Assembly (NCBI RefSeq): GCF_018613795.1
Contig: NZ_JAGGPN010000040.1
Location: 62,001 to 126,000 of the forward strand
Direction: 5' to 3'
DNA: 64,000 bases
Source: Arthrobacter sp. ISL-65
Lineage (GTDB): Bacteria > Actinomycetota > Actinomycetes > Actinomycetales > Micrococcaceae
The position numbers were made by a program, and so were the translations under genes. The notes below the pieces were generated by a model that saw only the letters and a program-made list of their open reading frames with translations, was not told where the DNA came from and made no database searches. Of the stretch, positions 7,555 to 17,500 are shown piece by piece (positions within the stretch are counted from its first letter, which is position 1; each line of letters starts with the position of its first letter).

Positions 7555-10500
7555 TCAGGCGCCCGTCCGGGCATCGGTGACTTCGGCGTGTGTCGTTGCT
7601 GTTCGTGTCCCTGCCTGGCTGCGTTCGAAGCGGAGCAGGATTGCGGGAAGCACGAACAGGACGAAAAGGGTGGTTGTCAGCAGGCCGCCCCAGATGATGA
7701 TCGCGATCGGCTGGAGGACCTCGGTGCCTGTGACTCCGCCCAGAAGCACGAGCGGAATCAGGGCGACGGCGGTGGTCACCACAGAGGCGAGGGTCGGCTT
7801 GAGCCTGTCGCGTGCGGCGCGGATAACCAGGGCAGGCCCTGTGGCTTCGCTTTGCCTGGCGCGGAGGTTCCTGACCTCGCCGGCGAGCAGCAGGCAGCTG
7901 CGGACTGCGATGCCCAGGACGGCCGAGAACGCGACAAACGCCGTCAGGTAGTTGGCCCCGCCGTCGGCCAGGGCTGCAATAACTCCGCCCGACAGGGATG
8001 CGATCAGTCCGAGGAATACGGCGGCTGCAAGCCGCCATCCGCCCAGCGCTGTCTGCAGCAGAACCAGGATGCCGAAGGCAGCTACGGCTGCCAGCAGCCA
8101 CAGCCACTGGAAGGCGGACTGCTGCTGGCCAAACCGGGTGAGGATCTCCGCATGGTAGGCCACCGGGAACTGGATCTGCTGCAGGCCTCTTTCGATGTCC
8201 TGCTGCACATCAGTCAGCCCGCGCCCCTGGATGTCCGCCTTTACATCCACGCGCCGGGAAGTGTCGTCATGCAGGATGACCGCATCGTTTGCAACGATAC
8301 TGACCTCGGCGACGTCGCCAAGACGCACATGCCCGCCTTTGGGGGTGTCGATCAGCAGCTCGCTGACGCTGGTGAGGCTGTTCCGGGTTGCAGGCGTTCC
8401 CTTGACCACCACGGAGAAGACCTTCTGCTGCTCGTAGACGTTACCCACTTCGATGCCCTGCAGCAGCGCAGCCGCCGCGCGCCGGACATCGCCGGGTATG
8501 ACGCCCGCCTTCTGTGCCTTCGCCAGGTCCACCTTGACCTGGACGGTCGGCTGTTCGATGGCGGCATCAACGCGGGGATTTACCACACCGGCCGTGTGCG
8601 CGAGAACCTGCCGCACTTCCTCGGCCTTTGCCCGGAGGGTGGCCATGTCCACGCCGTAGACCCTGACGCCGAATCCGGAATCGGCAGCTTCCCGGATCTG
8701 GTCGATTTTCTGTTGCGGGTAGGTGGAGACCGTTGCGCTCAGCCCTGGGTACCCGGCCACGACCCTTTGTACGTCCTCAAGGGTGCTGGAGTACGAGGCA
8801 TCCTTTGCCACTCCCACCCACAGCTCCCCGGAACTGATGTCTCCCACGTGGTCGGACGTAATGGCGCGCCCAACCTCGGCGGCCACATTGGAGACGCCCT
8901 GCACCGCCCGCAGTTCGCGGGCCGCGGTATCGGTGATCCGGACCATCTCCTGGTCGGAGGTGCCAGGCGCGGCACTCCACTGGACCACCAGCGTGTTGTC
9001 TGCCAGCACCGGCACCACAGGGTGGTTGGGGACCAGCTGCGGCGCCAACGCCAGGGCGGCGAGCGCCATGACTGCCGCGGCGGCAAAGACCAACGCGGGC
9101 TTGCCGGGCCCGCGGGACAGTGTCCGCCCATACCGGATACGGAGGCGCTGCATAGCCTGGCGCTCGCGGCCCGGGGCCGCTGATGCCGGCGGCAGGAAGA
9201 ACGTCAGGGCCGCTGTCACTGTGAGGGCCACGACCATGGCGACCGCCAGGGCGAGGAGATAGGCAATTACCAGGGGCCCGAACATGGCGCCGTTTTCGCC
9301 AGGGACAAAGAGCATGGGGAGCACGCTCAGCGCCATGATCAGCAGCGCGTAGAACAGGGAGGTGCGGACAGGCCGTAACGCACCCGCAAGCAGGGCGATC
9401 CTCGAATCCCCGGGGTCGGTTGCCTTGGATACCCGGTAGGCCCTGGCGGCGGAGTTCAGGTCTTCCGCTACATCCCCGATGATGACGCTCAGGGCGAGGA
9501 TCATGCCGGCGAAGACCATGATGTTGAGCCCGGCCCCGCGTAGGGTCAGCAGCAGGGCAGCAGCAATGAGGGAGAGCGGTACGGTGATCAGGGTGATCAG
9601 TGCGCTGCGCCAGGACCGGAAGACCACTCCGAACGCCGCCGCGACCAGCAGCAGCGTGACAAGCAGCGCGACACCAAGGGTGCCCATTTCCTGCTCGACG
9701 AACGACTCCTGCCGGTACACGGTGGTGTCGGCGGTTACGCCGGGTAGCCCGGCCTGGAGCTCGCGCATGGTCTCGTCGAGACCCTTTGTGACGTCCGCGG
9801 TGTTTGTCTCCGGGAACTTCTCAATCACCAGCAGCAGCTCAGCGTCCTGGCCGGGCTGCGCATCACCAATCAACGGCTGATGATCAGTCTGGACCTGCGC
9901 GACGTCCCCCAGGAGCAATTTGTCAGTGCTGCCCTGGATGCTGACTTTTCCGAGGTCCTCGGGAGTGGTGATGGGAAGGACATGCTGGACGCCCAGCCGC
10001 TGATGTCCCGTCTCCAGAAAGCCGCCCGTGCCCGGCGTTGAGGCCTCAAGGTAGCTCAACGGGGACACCCACACGGAGTTGCCCGTGGTCCTGATGACCT
10101 GGTCCAGTGTCACGCCCTTGGCTTCCAGCTGCTTGGGGTCCACGAGTACCTGCAACTGCTGGTCGCGCTGGCCCCAGATGGAAATGTTCGCTACTCCGGG
10201 AACGGCCAAAAGCGCGGGCTTCATGGTCCACCGCGCCAGCACGGACATGTCGATGGGGGACATGTCCTTGGACGTGAGCCTGACCATCATCACCCGGCTG
10301 GTGGAAGACAGTGGTTGCATGAGCACGGGTGCTGCCGACACGTTGGGCAGCGCCCTGGCCTGGGTCAGGCGCTCAGCGACGAGCTGGCGTGCCCGGAACA
10401 TGTCCGTACCCGGCTGGAAGACCAACTGGATCGAGGACAGGCCGGGAAGTGACTTGGAACGGATCGCCTCCACCCATGCCACACCATTGAGCAGGTCGGC

Positions 10501-10710
10501 CTCCATGGGTGACGTGATGAGCTGTTCGACTTCAGCGGCAGAGAGCCCCAAGGCCTCGGTCTGTATTTCGACCTGCGGCGGTGCGAACTCGGGGAAGGCG
10601 TCAACCGGCATGGTGGGCAGAGCGGTGAAGCCATACCCGAGGACGCCGGCCGCCACGACCAGGACAAGGATCCGGAACTGCAGAACCCAGCCGAGAATGG
10701 CGCCCATCAT
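7555..10710 (-). CDS. RND efflux permease, CzcA/CusA-like, with altered TM4
   Basis: 1051 residues, co-linear with the other RND permease of this operon (shared VDAFPEFAPPQVEIQTEALG, LMQPLSSTSRVM, VPGVANISIWG, DVAQVQTDHQPLIGDA). TM4, however, reads LSVIIGDVAEDLNS: the Asp equivalent to Asp412 of the partner is Gly412 and the Glu of the VEN motif is Asn419; only Asp413 remains. These are positions required for proton coupling in CzcA, so this subunit may not translocate protons alone. The start is ATG 10710 or the adjacent ATG 10707; no clear Shine-Dalgarno is visible. First gene of the RND operon. TM10 reads LGIAVRSCLLLAGE. Confidence 0.88.
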   Translation of the reverse strand: MMGAILGWVLQFRILVLVVAAGVLGYGFTALPTMPVDAFPEFAPPQVEIQTEALGLSAAEVEQLITSPMEADLLNGVAWVEAIRSKSLPGLSSIQLVFQPGTDMFRARQLVAERLTQARALPNVSAAPVLMQPLSSTSRVMMVRLTSKDMSPIDMSVLARWTMKPALLAVPGVANISIWGQRDQQLQVLVDPKQLEAKGVTLDQVIRTTGNSVWVSPLSYLEASTPGTGGFLETGHQRLGVQHVLPITTPEDLGKVSIQGSTDKLLLGDVAQVQTDHQPLIGDAQPGQDAELLLVIEKFPETNTADVTKGLDETMRELQAGLPGVTADTTVYRQESFVEQEMGTLGVALLVTLLLVAAAFGVVFRSWRSALITLITVPLSLIAAALLLTLRGAGLNIMVFAGMILALSVIIGDVAEDLNSAARAYRVSKATDPGDSRIALLAGALRPVRTSLFYALLIMALSVLPMLFVPGENGAMFGPLVIAYLLALAVAMVVALTVTAALTFFLPPASAAPGRERQAMQRLRIRYGRTLSRGPGKPALVFAAAAVMALAALALAPQLVPNHPVVPVLADNTLVVQWSAAPGTSDQEMVRITDTAARELRAVQGVSNVAAEVGRAITSDHVGDISSGELWVGVAKDASYSSTLEDVQRVVAGYPGLSATVSTYPQQKIDQIREAADSGFGVRVYGVDMATLRAKAEEVRQVLAHTAGVVNPRVDAAIEQPTVQVKVDLAKAQKAGVIPGDVRRAAAALLQGIEVGNVYEQQKVFSVVVKGTPATRNSLTSVSELLIDTPKGGHVRLGDVAEVSIVANDAVILHDDTSRRVDVKADIQGRGLTDVQQDIERGLQQIQFPVAYHAEILTRFGQQQSAFQWLWLLAAVAAFGILVLLQTALGGWRLAAAVFLGLIASLSGGVIAALADGGANYLTAFVAFSAVLGIAVRSCLLLAGEVRNLRARQSEATGPALVIRAARDRLKPTLASVVTTAVALIPLVLLGGVTGTEVLQPIAIIIWGGLLTTTLFVLFVLPAILLRFERSQAGTRTATTHAEVTDARTGA

Positions 10711-11089
10711 GGCCTATTCACCGCCAACTTCATCCCCGCTAGCTCTACGGCGGACAAAAGGCTGCGGGTCCGGCCGGGCCGGCGGCGATGTCGGTGTTTA
10801 CCGGGCAGTTCACCGATTGTTTGCGTTTCAGTGAGCCCTGCATGCGGGTCCACGATCAGATCTTCTCTGAGGTGACCGGGAAAAAAAGTCTCAACTGCCA
10901 AATAGATGTTCACGGCGCGGCTCCATTGCTACTGCCTTCGCGCCCCCCAAACGTCTAGCTGTATGCTGGTCCTCGCGGGCGGCCAAGTCAATGCCTCGGG
11001 CAACTTTTTTCAGCAGGTCACTTTTATCGGCCCACAGTCCGCCGACATACCGAAACGCCGGGGTTCCCGGATTCGCGGGCCGTGACGGC
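10711..11089. other. Intergenic region upstream of the RND operon
   Basis: 379 bp between the RND operon start and the 3' end of the aminotransferase. Only short open frames with arginine-rich, unconserved-looking sequence occur. It must hold the RND operon promoter, but I could not assign convincing -35/-10 boxes or an operator. Confidence 0.4.
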
Positions 11090-12220
11090 TCACCGGCCCG
11101 CAATGAGCTCTGCAACCCGGACCAGCTCTTCCTCGAGATTATAGAAATGGGTCGCCAGCCGGATCCTGCCGGCCCGGAGGGACACAACCACGTTCGCACT
11201 GCGCAGCCTGGCCATGACCGCGTCCGGGTCGCCTACCGGAACGGAGACGATGGTAGAACGGTGTTCTGCGGGGAAGGACTGGAACCTGACGCCAGCCGTT
11301 TCCAGCGCGTTGTGCAGGTGAAGCGCAAGCCGTGCGTTCCGCTCCAGGACCGCGCCCATACCGAACCGGCGAAGGACAGCAAGTCCCGCCTGGTCGGCGA
11401 GCGCCGGAAACCATGCCAACGAAGCGTCCAGCTTCGACGCCGTCGGCGACAGGTCCATGTCCGGGCCAAGGAAGCTTTCGAACGGCAGGCGGGCGGCCTT
11501 CCAGCCCGGCACGATGGGTTGAAGGCGGTCGAGCAGCCCGGGGCGGACGTAGAGGTAGCCCATACCCCGCGACCCGAGAAGGAATTTGTGGCTTGCGGTG
11601 GCCAGGAAATCCACGCCGTCGCGCACCACGTCAAGGGGAACGGCACCGGCCGCCTGGCAGGCGTCAACGAAAAACCAGGCTCCTGAACCGGCCGCGACGC
11701 GGCTGATCGACCCCAGATTTGCCCGGAATCCGGTGACGGGATGAACCGCGCTGACAGCGATCAGGCGGGTTCCGCCGTCGGCCGCCCGACCGAGGGCTTC
11801 GGCGGACACCCCATCCCCGTCCGCAGCGACGGCCCGCACGCCGTAGCCACGCTCCCGGAGCAAGAGCCAGGGGTAGTAGTTCGAGGCGAATTCGTTCTCG
11901 GCCACCACGATGTTCTCCCCGCGCCTAGCGGGTGGCAGATTGGCGGCCACAATCCCCGCCGCGGTGCTGACCGCGGGGACGATGGCAATGTCCGCCGCCG
12001 TGGCTCCGATGATCTCCGCGAACATGCCGCGGGCGTGCTCACCCGCCTGCTCGGCCTCCATCCAGTCAAACCGCCCCGCGGACCAGCGCTCGGCAGCCAG
12101 TTCGTATGCTTCCCTGGCAGGTGCGCAGCCGACGCACATGGTGGCAGTGTTCAGGTAGATGGTGTCTTCGAGCCCGGGGAAAAGCCCTCGGATGTCGCTG
12201 ACGTTCATAGCGTGGACCAT
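11090..12220 (-). CDS. Class V aminotransferase (cysteine desulfurase-like, PLP)
   Basis: 376 residues of PLP fold type I. The Schiff-base lysine is in ATASHKFLLGSRGMGYLYV (about residue 213), preceded by the WFFVDACQAAGAVPLDV strand that carries the PLP-ring Asp. The N-terminus (LFPGLEDTIYLNTATMCV) is typical of class V enzymes related to cysteine desulfurases and isopenicillin-N epimerase-like proteins. No catalytic-loop cysteine of the IscS type is evident, so a desulfurase role is unproven. Either ATG 12220 or ATG 12208 (MNVSDIR) could be used. It follows the symporter gene on the same strand by 24 nt and may be co-transcribed with it. Confidence 0.85.
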   Translation of the reverse strand: MVHAMNVSDIRGLFPGLEDTIYLNTATMCVGCAPAREAYELAAERWSAGRFDWMEAEQAGEHARGMFAEIIGATAADIAIVPAVSTAAGIVAANLPPARRGENIVVAENEFASNYYPWLLLRERGYGVRAVAADGDGVSAEALGRAADGGTRLIAVSAVHPVTGFRANLGSISRVAAGSGAWFFVDACQAAGAVPLDVVRDGVDFLATASHKFLLGSRGMGYLYVRPGLLDRLQPIVPGWKAARLPFESFLGPDMDLSPTASKLDASLAWFPALADQAGLAVLRRFGMGAVLERNARLALHLHNALETAGVRFQSFPAEHRSTIVSVPVGDPDAVMARLRSANVVVSLRAGRIRLATHFYNLEEELVRVAELIAGR

Positions 12221-12243
12221 TCTTTATGCGAGCCTGAAAAGCA

Positions 12244-13920
12244 CTACGCCACAGGTGGCGGCCCTCCTGGTTCCACGAAACGCTGGGTCCGTTCGATCTC
12301 GGCAACCTTCGGGTCCGTTTCATCAGCACCGTAATCAGACCGGCGCGTCTTGTCCTCTCCCTGGGGCACCTTCAGTGCCCTCAGCACCAGGGTCAGCACG
12401 ACGGCGACAAGCAGGTTGAGCACGAACGCCGACACGGCGATGTACACGGTGAAGTCGGTCCCCGGGAGGGGAGCAGTGGAGCCGCCGAAGTGTGCGTGCG
12501 TGACAGGATTGATGACGTTGTAGGCCGAGGCGGTGCCAAAGGCTATTCCCACCGCCCATCCAACCAGCAGAGCCCAGCGGTCGAACCACCGCGTATAAAG
12601 GCCTGCGACGACGGCGGGGAACGTCTGCAGAATCCAGATGCCGCCCAGCAGCTGCATGTTGATGGCCGCGGACTGGTCCATGGCGATGACGAAAACCAGC
12701 GCTCCGAACTTCACCACGAGCGAGACAATCTTGGACACCTTCGCCTCAGTCTTCGGATCCGCGTCGGGCCGGAGGAAGTCCCGGTAGATGTTGCGCGTAA
12801 ACATGTTGGCCGCGGCAATGGACATGATGGCTGCCGGTACCAGCGCCCCGATGGCGATGGCAGCCAGGGCCACCCCGGCAAACCAGGCAGGAAAGTGGTC
12901 CAGGAACAGCTGCGGCACCACGAGCTGGGGGTTGACCGCCCCGTTCAGGTCAATCGGCTTGGTGCCGGCCTTGATGGCCACGAAACCCAGCAGCGCGAGG
13001 AAGCCGAGCATGAGGGAGTACAGCGGCAGAATCGCGGCGTTGCGCCGGATAGTGTTGCGTCCCTTGGACGCGAGCACGCCGGTGATGGAGTGCGGGTACA
13101 TGAACAACGCCATGGCCGATCCGAGCGCCAGCGTCCAGTAGGCCGAGAAATTGGCGCCCGAAGGGATGAACACCCCGGTGGGCTTCCCGGTCGCCTCGTT
13201 GACGGTGTCCAGCTTCGTTTTAGCCGCCCCGAAGATCGCGTCCCACCCGCCGAACTTGGTCGGCAGGTAGATGACCGCGACGATCACTGCGAGATAGATG
13301 AGCAGGTCCTTGACGACGGCGATCATCGCCGGTGCCCGCAACCCCGAGGTGTAGGTGTACGCGGCCAGCACGACGAACGCCAGAATCAGCGGCAGGTCGG
13401 TCAGCAGCACATTCTCCGAGCTGCCCAGGCCGAGCACGGTGAGGACAGCCTTGATGCCCACGAGCTGGAGGGCGATGTACGGCATGGTTGCCACAATGCC
13501 GGTGACGGCGACGGCAAGGGACAGCCAACGGCTCCCGTAGCGGCCACCCACGAAGTCCGCCGAGGTGACGTAGCCGTGCCGGTGTGACACGGACCAGAGC
13601 CGGCTCATGATGATGAAGATGATCGGGTAGAGGACGATCGTGTACGGCACCGCGAAGAAGCCGCTGACGGCGCCCGTGGCCCACATCGCGGCGGGAACGG
13701 CAACGAACGTATAGGCGGTGTAGAGGTCGCCGCCCAGCAGGAACCACGTTATCCATGTCCCGAAGCCTCGTCCGCCCAACCCCCACTCGTCGAGGCTGTG
13801 CAGTCCCTCGGTCTCGGCCGTCCTACGCCACCGCGCGGCCAGGAAGCCCATGACGGCGACGGCGACGAAGAGCAGCACCACGATAATGAGGGCGACCCAG
13901 TTGATTTCGCGCCCGTTCAT
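12244..13920 (-). CDS. Sodium:solute symporter, MctP/monocarboxylate type
   Basis: 558 residues with about 13 hydrophobic helices, family SSS. Typical segments are SLDEWGLGGRGFGTWITWFLLGGDLYTAYTF in helix 2 and ALVPAAIMSIAAANMFTRNIYRDFL in helices 8-9, the latter a hallmark of SSS proteins. The hydrophilic C-terminal tail is charged (EDKTRRSDYGADETDPK). The gene overlaps the upstream DUF3311 gene by 4 bp (ATGA), the arrangement seen for MctP-like transporters of lactate, pyruvate, acetate or alanine. The substrate cannot be fixed from sequence. Confidence 0.88.
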   Translation of the reverse strand: MNGREINWVALIIVVLLFVAVAVMGFLAARWRRTAETEGLHSLDEWGLGGRGFGTWITWFLLGGDLYTAYTFVAVPAAMWATGAVSGFFAVPYTIVLYPIIFIIMSRLWSVSHRHGYVTSADFVGGRYGSRWLSLAVAVTGIVATMPYIALQLVGIKAVLTVLGLGSSENVLLTDLPLILAFVVLAAYTYTSGLRAPAMIAVVKDLLIYLAVIVAVIYLPTKFGGWDAIFGAAKTKLDTVNEATGKPTGVFIPSGANFSAYWTLALGSAMALFMYPHSITGVLASKGRNTIRRNAAILPLYSLMLGFLALLGFVAIKAGTKPIDLNGAVNPQLVVPQLFLDHFPAWFAGVALAAIAIGALVPAAIMSIAAANMFTRNIYRDFLRPDADPKTEAKVSKIVSLVVKFGALVFVIAMDQSAAINMQLLGGIWILQTFPAVVAGLYTRWFDRWALLVGWAVGIAFGTASAYNVINPVTHAHFGGSTAPLPGTDFTVYIAVSAFVLNLLVAVVLTLVLRALKVPQGEDKTRRSDYGADETDPKVAEIERTQRFVEPGGPPPVA

Positions 13921-14288
13921 GGCCGTTCATCTCCGCCCACTGCTTCACCGTCGAGCCCGGTAGTGCCCGCGCGGGCGGCCGCCCGCCGTCGTCGGTCCTC
14001 CGTTGTCACGAGCCAGTACGCCACACCGCTCAGGGCGGCGGAAATGGGAACCCAGAGCAGCTGGTACCAGTAAAAGAACGGCATGCCGCCCAGCGCCGGC
14101 GCGCTGAAGGAGTAGGTCTGCGGCATAAGCGGGAGCAGAATTGCCACGGAAAGCAGCACCCCGGCAATGACGTACGGTGCACGCCGCGCCGGGCCGCGGG
14201 TTGCAGTGTTGCGGGTTGGCTGTCCACTGCCCGGGGGAACCCCTGGGATGGGGCGCTGCTGCGGGTCAGGACGATCTTGATCGGACAC
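13917..14288 (-). CDS. DUF3311 membrane protein, symporter partner
   Basis: 123 residues. A proline-rich soluble N-terminus (about 1-36) is followed by two membrane helices (APYVIAGVLLSVAILLPLM and a second helix around 70-90) with the FFYWYQLLWVPISAALSG signature of DUF3311. It is translationally coupled to the SSS symporter by a 4-bp overlap. Proteins of this family almost always precede MctP-type transporters and are thought to be accessory subunits; the mechanism is unknown. Confidence 0.85.
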   Translation of the reverse strand: MSDQDRPDPQQRPIPGVPPGSGQPTRNTATRGPARRAPYVIAGVLLSVAILLPLMPQTYSFSAPALGGMPFFYWYQLLWVPISAALSGVAYWLVTTEDRRRRAAARAGTTGLDGEAVGGDERP

Positions 14289-14503
14289 CCCACGACCTCC
14301 TTGTCAGCCCGTCTCCCGAACTCCGGGTCCCCCGGAACGCGGTGAGGCGGAGGTTACAAACGTTGCCCTCCAGTTCCTTTGTACGCCCGTCCGACCCGCT
14401 CGGGAAGAGAGTGGTTCCAGCCAAGGCAGGGATCCAGGGACCGGCACCGTTAGCGCTCCCGACGCCGACGTTGGCTCAGGAACTGCCGGTATGTCCGCGT
14501 ATA

Positions 14504-14518
14504 TTAGCTGGGGGCTAA
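14504..14518. promoter_or_regulatory. Short dyad just upstream of the giant repeat-protein gene
   Basis: TTAGC-N5-GCTAA sits 20 nt before the ATG, overlapping a TATATT -10-like box (14500-14505). It could be an operator or an initial-transcript hairpin. The -35 box is not evident. Confidence 0.3.
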
Positions 14519-14537
14519 CGACAAGACTGGGGGACGG

Positions 14538-17500
14538 ATGCCGCTTCGTTTACTGACGCAGGCAAAACAACGCGCACTGGCGTCGGCAACAACATTTTCG
14601 GCAATTGGGCTGCTGGTGGCGGTGGCAATCATCCACCCGGGATTCCGAACCACGCAGATCGACCTGAATGACGGCGGCGTGTGGGTAACCAATTCCGACA
14701 TGAACCTCGTGGGCCACCTGAACTTCCAGTCGAAAACCCTGGACGGCGGCCTCATGGCAGCCAGCGCCGACTTCGACGTCCTCCAACACAGCAGCAGTGT
14801 GCTCGTGTCCGACCGCGGCAACGCCTCCCTGGGCAGGGTCAAGGTCTCCGACGTCACCCTTGAACCGCCCCAGCAGCTTCCGGGGTCGGCGGTCCCGGCT
14901 TTCGGGGAAAAAGCGGTGGCGCTGGCTGATCCGAACTCAGGCCGTCTCTGGGTGACGCAGAGCAGCATGCTCGGCAATGTCGACTTCGATTCACAGGAAC
15001 CCGTCCTGAGCGATGCCAAAGGCATCGTCGCGACGGTAGGAGCCGACGACGTCGTTTACGCCGCGGACCCCGCGCGCGGGGAGGTGACTTCCCTTCGTGT
15101 AAATGCGACGGGCGGAGTGGATTCCCGCAACACCGTTCAGTACCAGTCAATCCGCAATAAAGAAAACGTCCAGGTCGCTGCCGTCGGGGACCAGCCAGTC
15201 GTATTCGACGCCGATGCCGGGACCCTCCACCTTCCTGCCGGGCGGCTGGCGCAGTTGCCGGATGGGGCGGACGCCAAGCTGCAGCAAAGCGGCCCCGCCG
15301 CGGACTTTGTCGCCATCTCCACCACGAAGGGCCTGATCAAGCAACCCCTGAACGGTTCGGCGGCGACGGTTGTAGACCTCGGCACGACGGGAACACCTGC
15401 CACTCCGGTCCATGTCAACGGCTGCGTCTACGCAGCGTGGTCCGGGGCAGGCAAATATCTGCGGGATTGCACAAACGCCGCTGACAGCCGGAGGGCTGAC
15501 ATTCCCGGTGCAAGCGCCCGCTCCAACCTGGTCTTTCGCGTCAACCGGGACATCGTAGTCCTTAACGACGTCACATCCGGAAACGTCTGGCTGGTTACCG
15601 AGAACATGAGGCTCGTAGCCAACTGGGACGAGATCATTCCTCCGCCGAACAAGACCGAGGACCAAGACGACCCCGCCGCGGAAGACAACCTGGTGGACAC
15701 TCTCCCGGACCGCACCAAAGAGAACCGGCCGCCCTCCGCGGCTGATGACCAGTTCGGAGTGCGGCCCGGCCGGACTACGCTCCTGCCGGTCCTGGACAAC
15801 GACTCGGACCCGGACGGTGACGTCCTCACCGTCCAGCTCCAGGGCGGCAACCCCGACGTCGGAAGCGTGCAGGCCGTCTACAACGGAACCGGCCTGCAGG
15901 TGAAGGTTCCGGCCAATGCGACCGGAACGTCACAGTTCCAGTACCTGGCCAGTGACGGCCGTGGCGGCACCGCTGGAGCCACCGTCACCTTGACAGTAAA
16001 GGACCCGGCCAGCAACGGGCCGCCGAAACAGAAACGTGTGCCCACGATCATCCTGGAGCAGGGCAAAAGCATCTCCCAGAACGTCCTCACCGACTGGACC
16101 GATCCGGACGGCGACGACCTGCTGCTTCTGGGAGCCCGCCCTGCCCGCGAAGGCGACCAGGTGCGTACCCGGGCGGACGGCCTTTTGACGTTCCACGATG
16201 TGGGATCAACCCTGGGTAAAAAGGACGTTGTGATCACTGTCTCCGATGGCCGGGACCAGGTCGAGGGCACGGTGGTGGTGGATGTCCGCGCCAAAGGCGA
16301 CCTTCCGCCGAAGGCCAACGCGGACCACGTTTCGGGTACCGCCGGGCAGGACATTCTGGTTTCTCCGCTGAAGAACGACAGCGACCCCACCGGTGAAGGA
16401 CTGCGGCTCACACGCGTGACGGGCGCGAAGGAGCAGGCAATCACCCCCGACTACCAGGCGGGGACCTTCACCTTCCGCGCACTCAACGCCGGAACGTATT
16501 ACGTGACCTACCTGGTGACCAATGGACCGGACAGCTCTGAGGGACTTGTGCGGATCGACGTCAAAGCCGCCGGGGCCGGGCAGGGTGAGCCGGTCGCGGT
16601 CGCTGATACTGCACTGCTGCCGGTGGGCGGCGAAGTGCTGCTAGACGCGCTAGCCAACGACTCGGACCCGGCCGGTGGCGTCCTCGTCATCCAGTCCGTG
16701 GGGCTGCCCCGGAATTCGGCAGTGGCCGTCGCGGTGGTCAATCACCAGATCCTGCGCATTACCGACGTCCGCGGCCTGACCGCACCCACCAGCCTGACGT
16801 ACACGGTGTCCAACGGCGTGGCCAGTGCAACCGGGCAGGTAACCATCCTGCCCATTCCGGCACCCGCCAAACTGCTCCCGCCTGTTGCTGCCCCGGATGA
16901 AATCACAGTGCGGGCGAACGACGTCGCCACCATCGCCGTCCTTGCCAATGACACCCACCCCAATGGCGCCAAGCTGAAGCTCAAGCCGGTGCTCGTGCAG
17001 GGAATCAGCCCCGCCCAAGGCCTCCTTGCTGTGTCGGGGGACGTGCTTCGCTTCAAGGCAGGCGGAGCAGGTGGAACGGTGCACGCGATCTACGCTGTTG
17101 CCGGCCCCGACGGGCAGGAAGACTCGGCGCAGGTGACCATTCACATTCGCGGTGAGGGCACGAACTCCAGGCCGCTTCCCCACAATGTCACCGGTCGGGT
17201 CGTAGCCGGCAACACGACCAGGATCGCCATTCCCCTGGACGGCATTGATCCCGACGGCGACTCTGTCACGTTGGTGGGGCTGGAGCAGGCACCACGCAAG
17301 GGGACCGCGGTGGTGGGTGCCCACTATGTCGAATACACGGCGCCAGCGAACGCCGCCGGACAAGACACCTTCTCCTACGTGGTGGAGGACCGGTTCGGGG
17401 CACGGTCCACCGCCCGTGTGTCCGTGGGCATCGCACCCGCGCCTGGATCCAACCAGCGTCCCAGGGCCGTTGAGGACAGCATCACCGTTCTCCCGGGGCG

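Noticed and set aside
10891..11199. Short reverse-strand frames (10707-10913, 10891-11199) before the RND operon
   Set aside because: Arginine-rich, no ribosome site, overlapping the aminotransferase end; not supported as genes.
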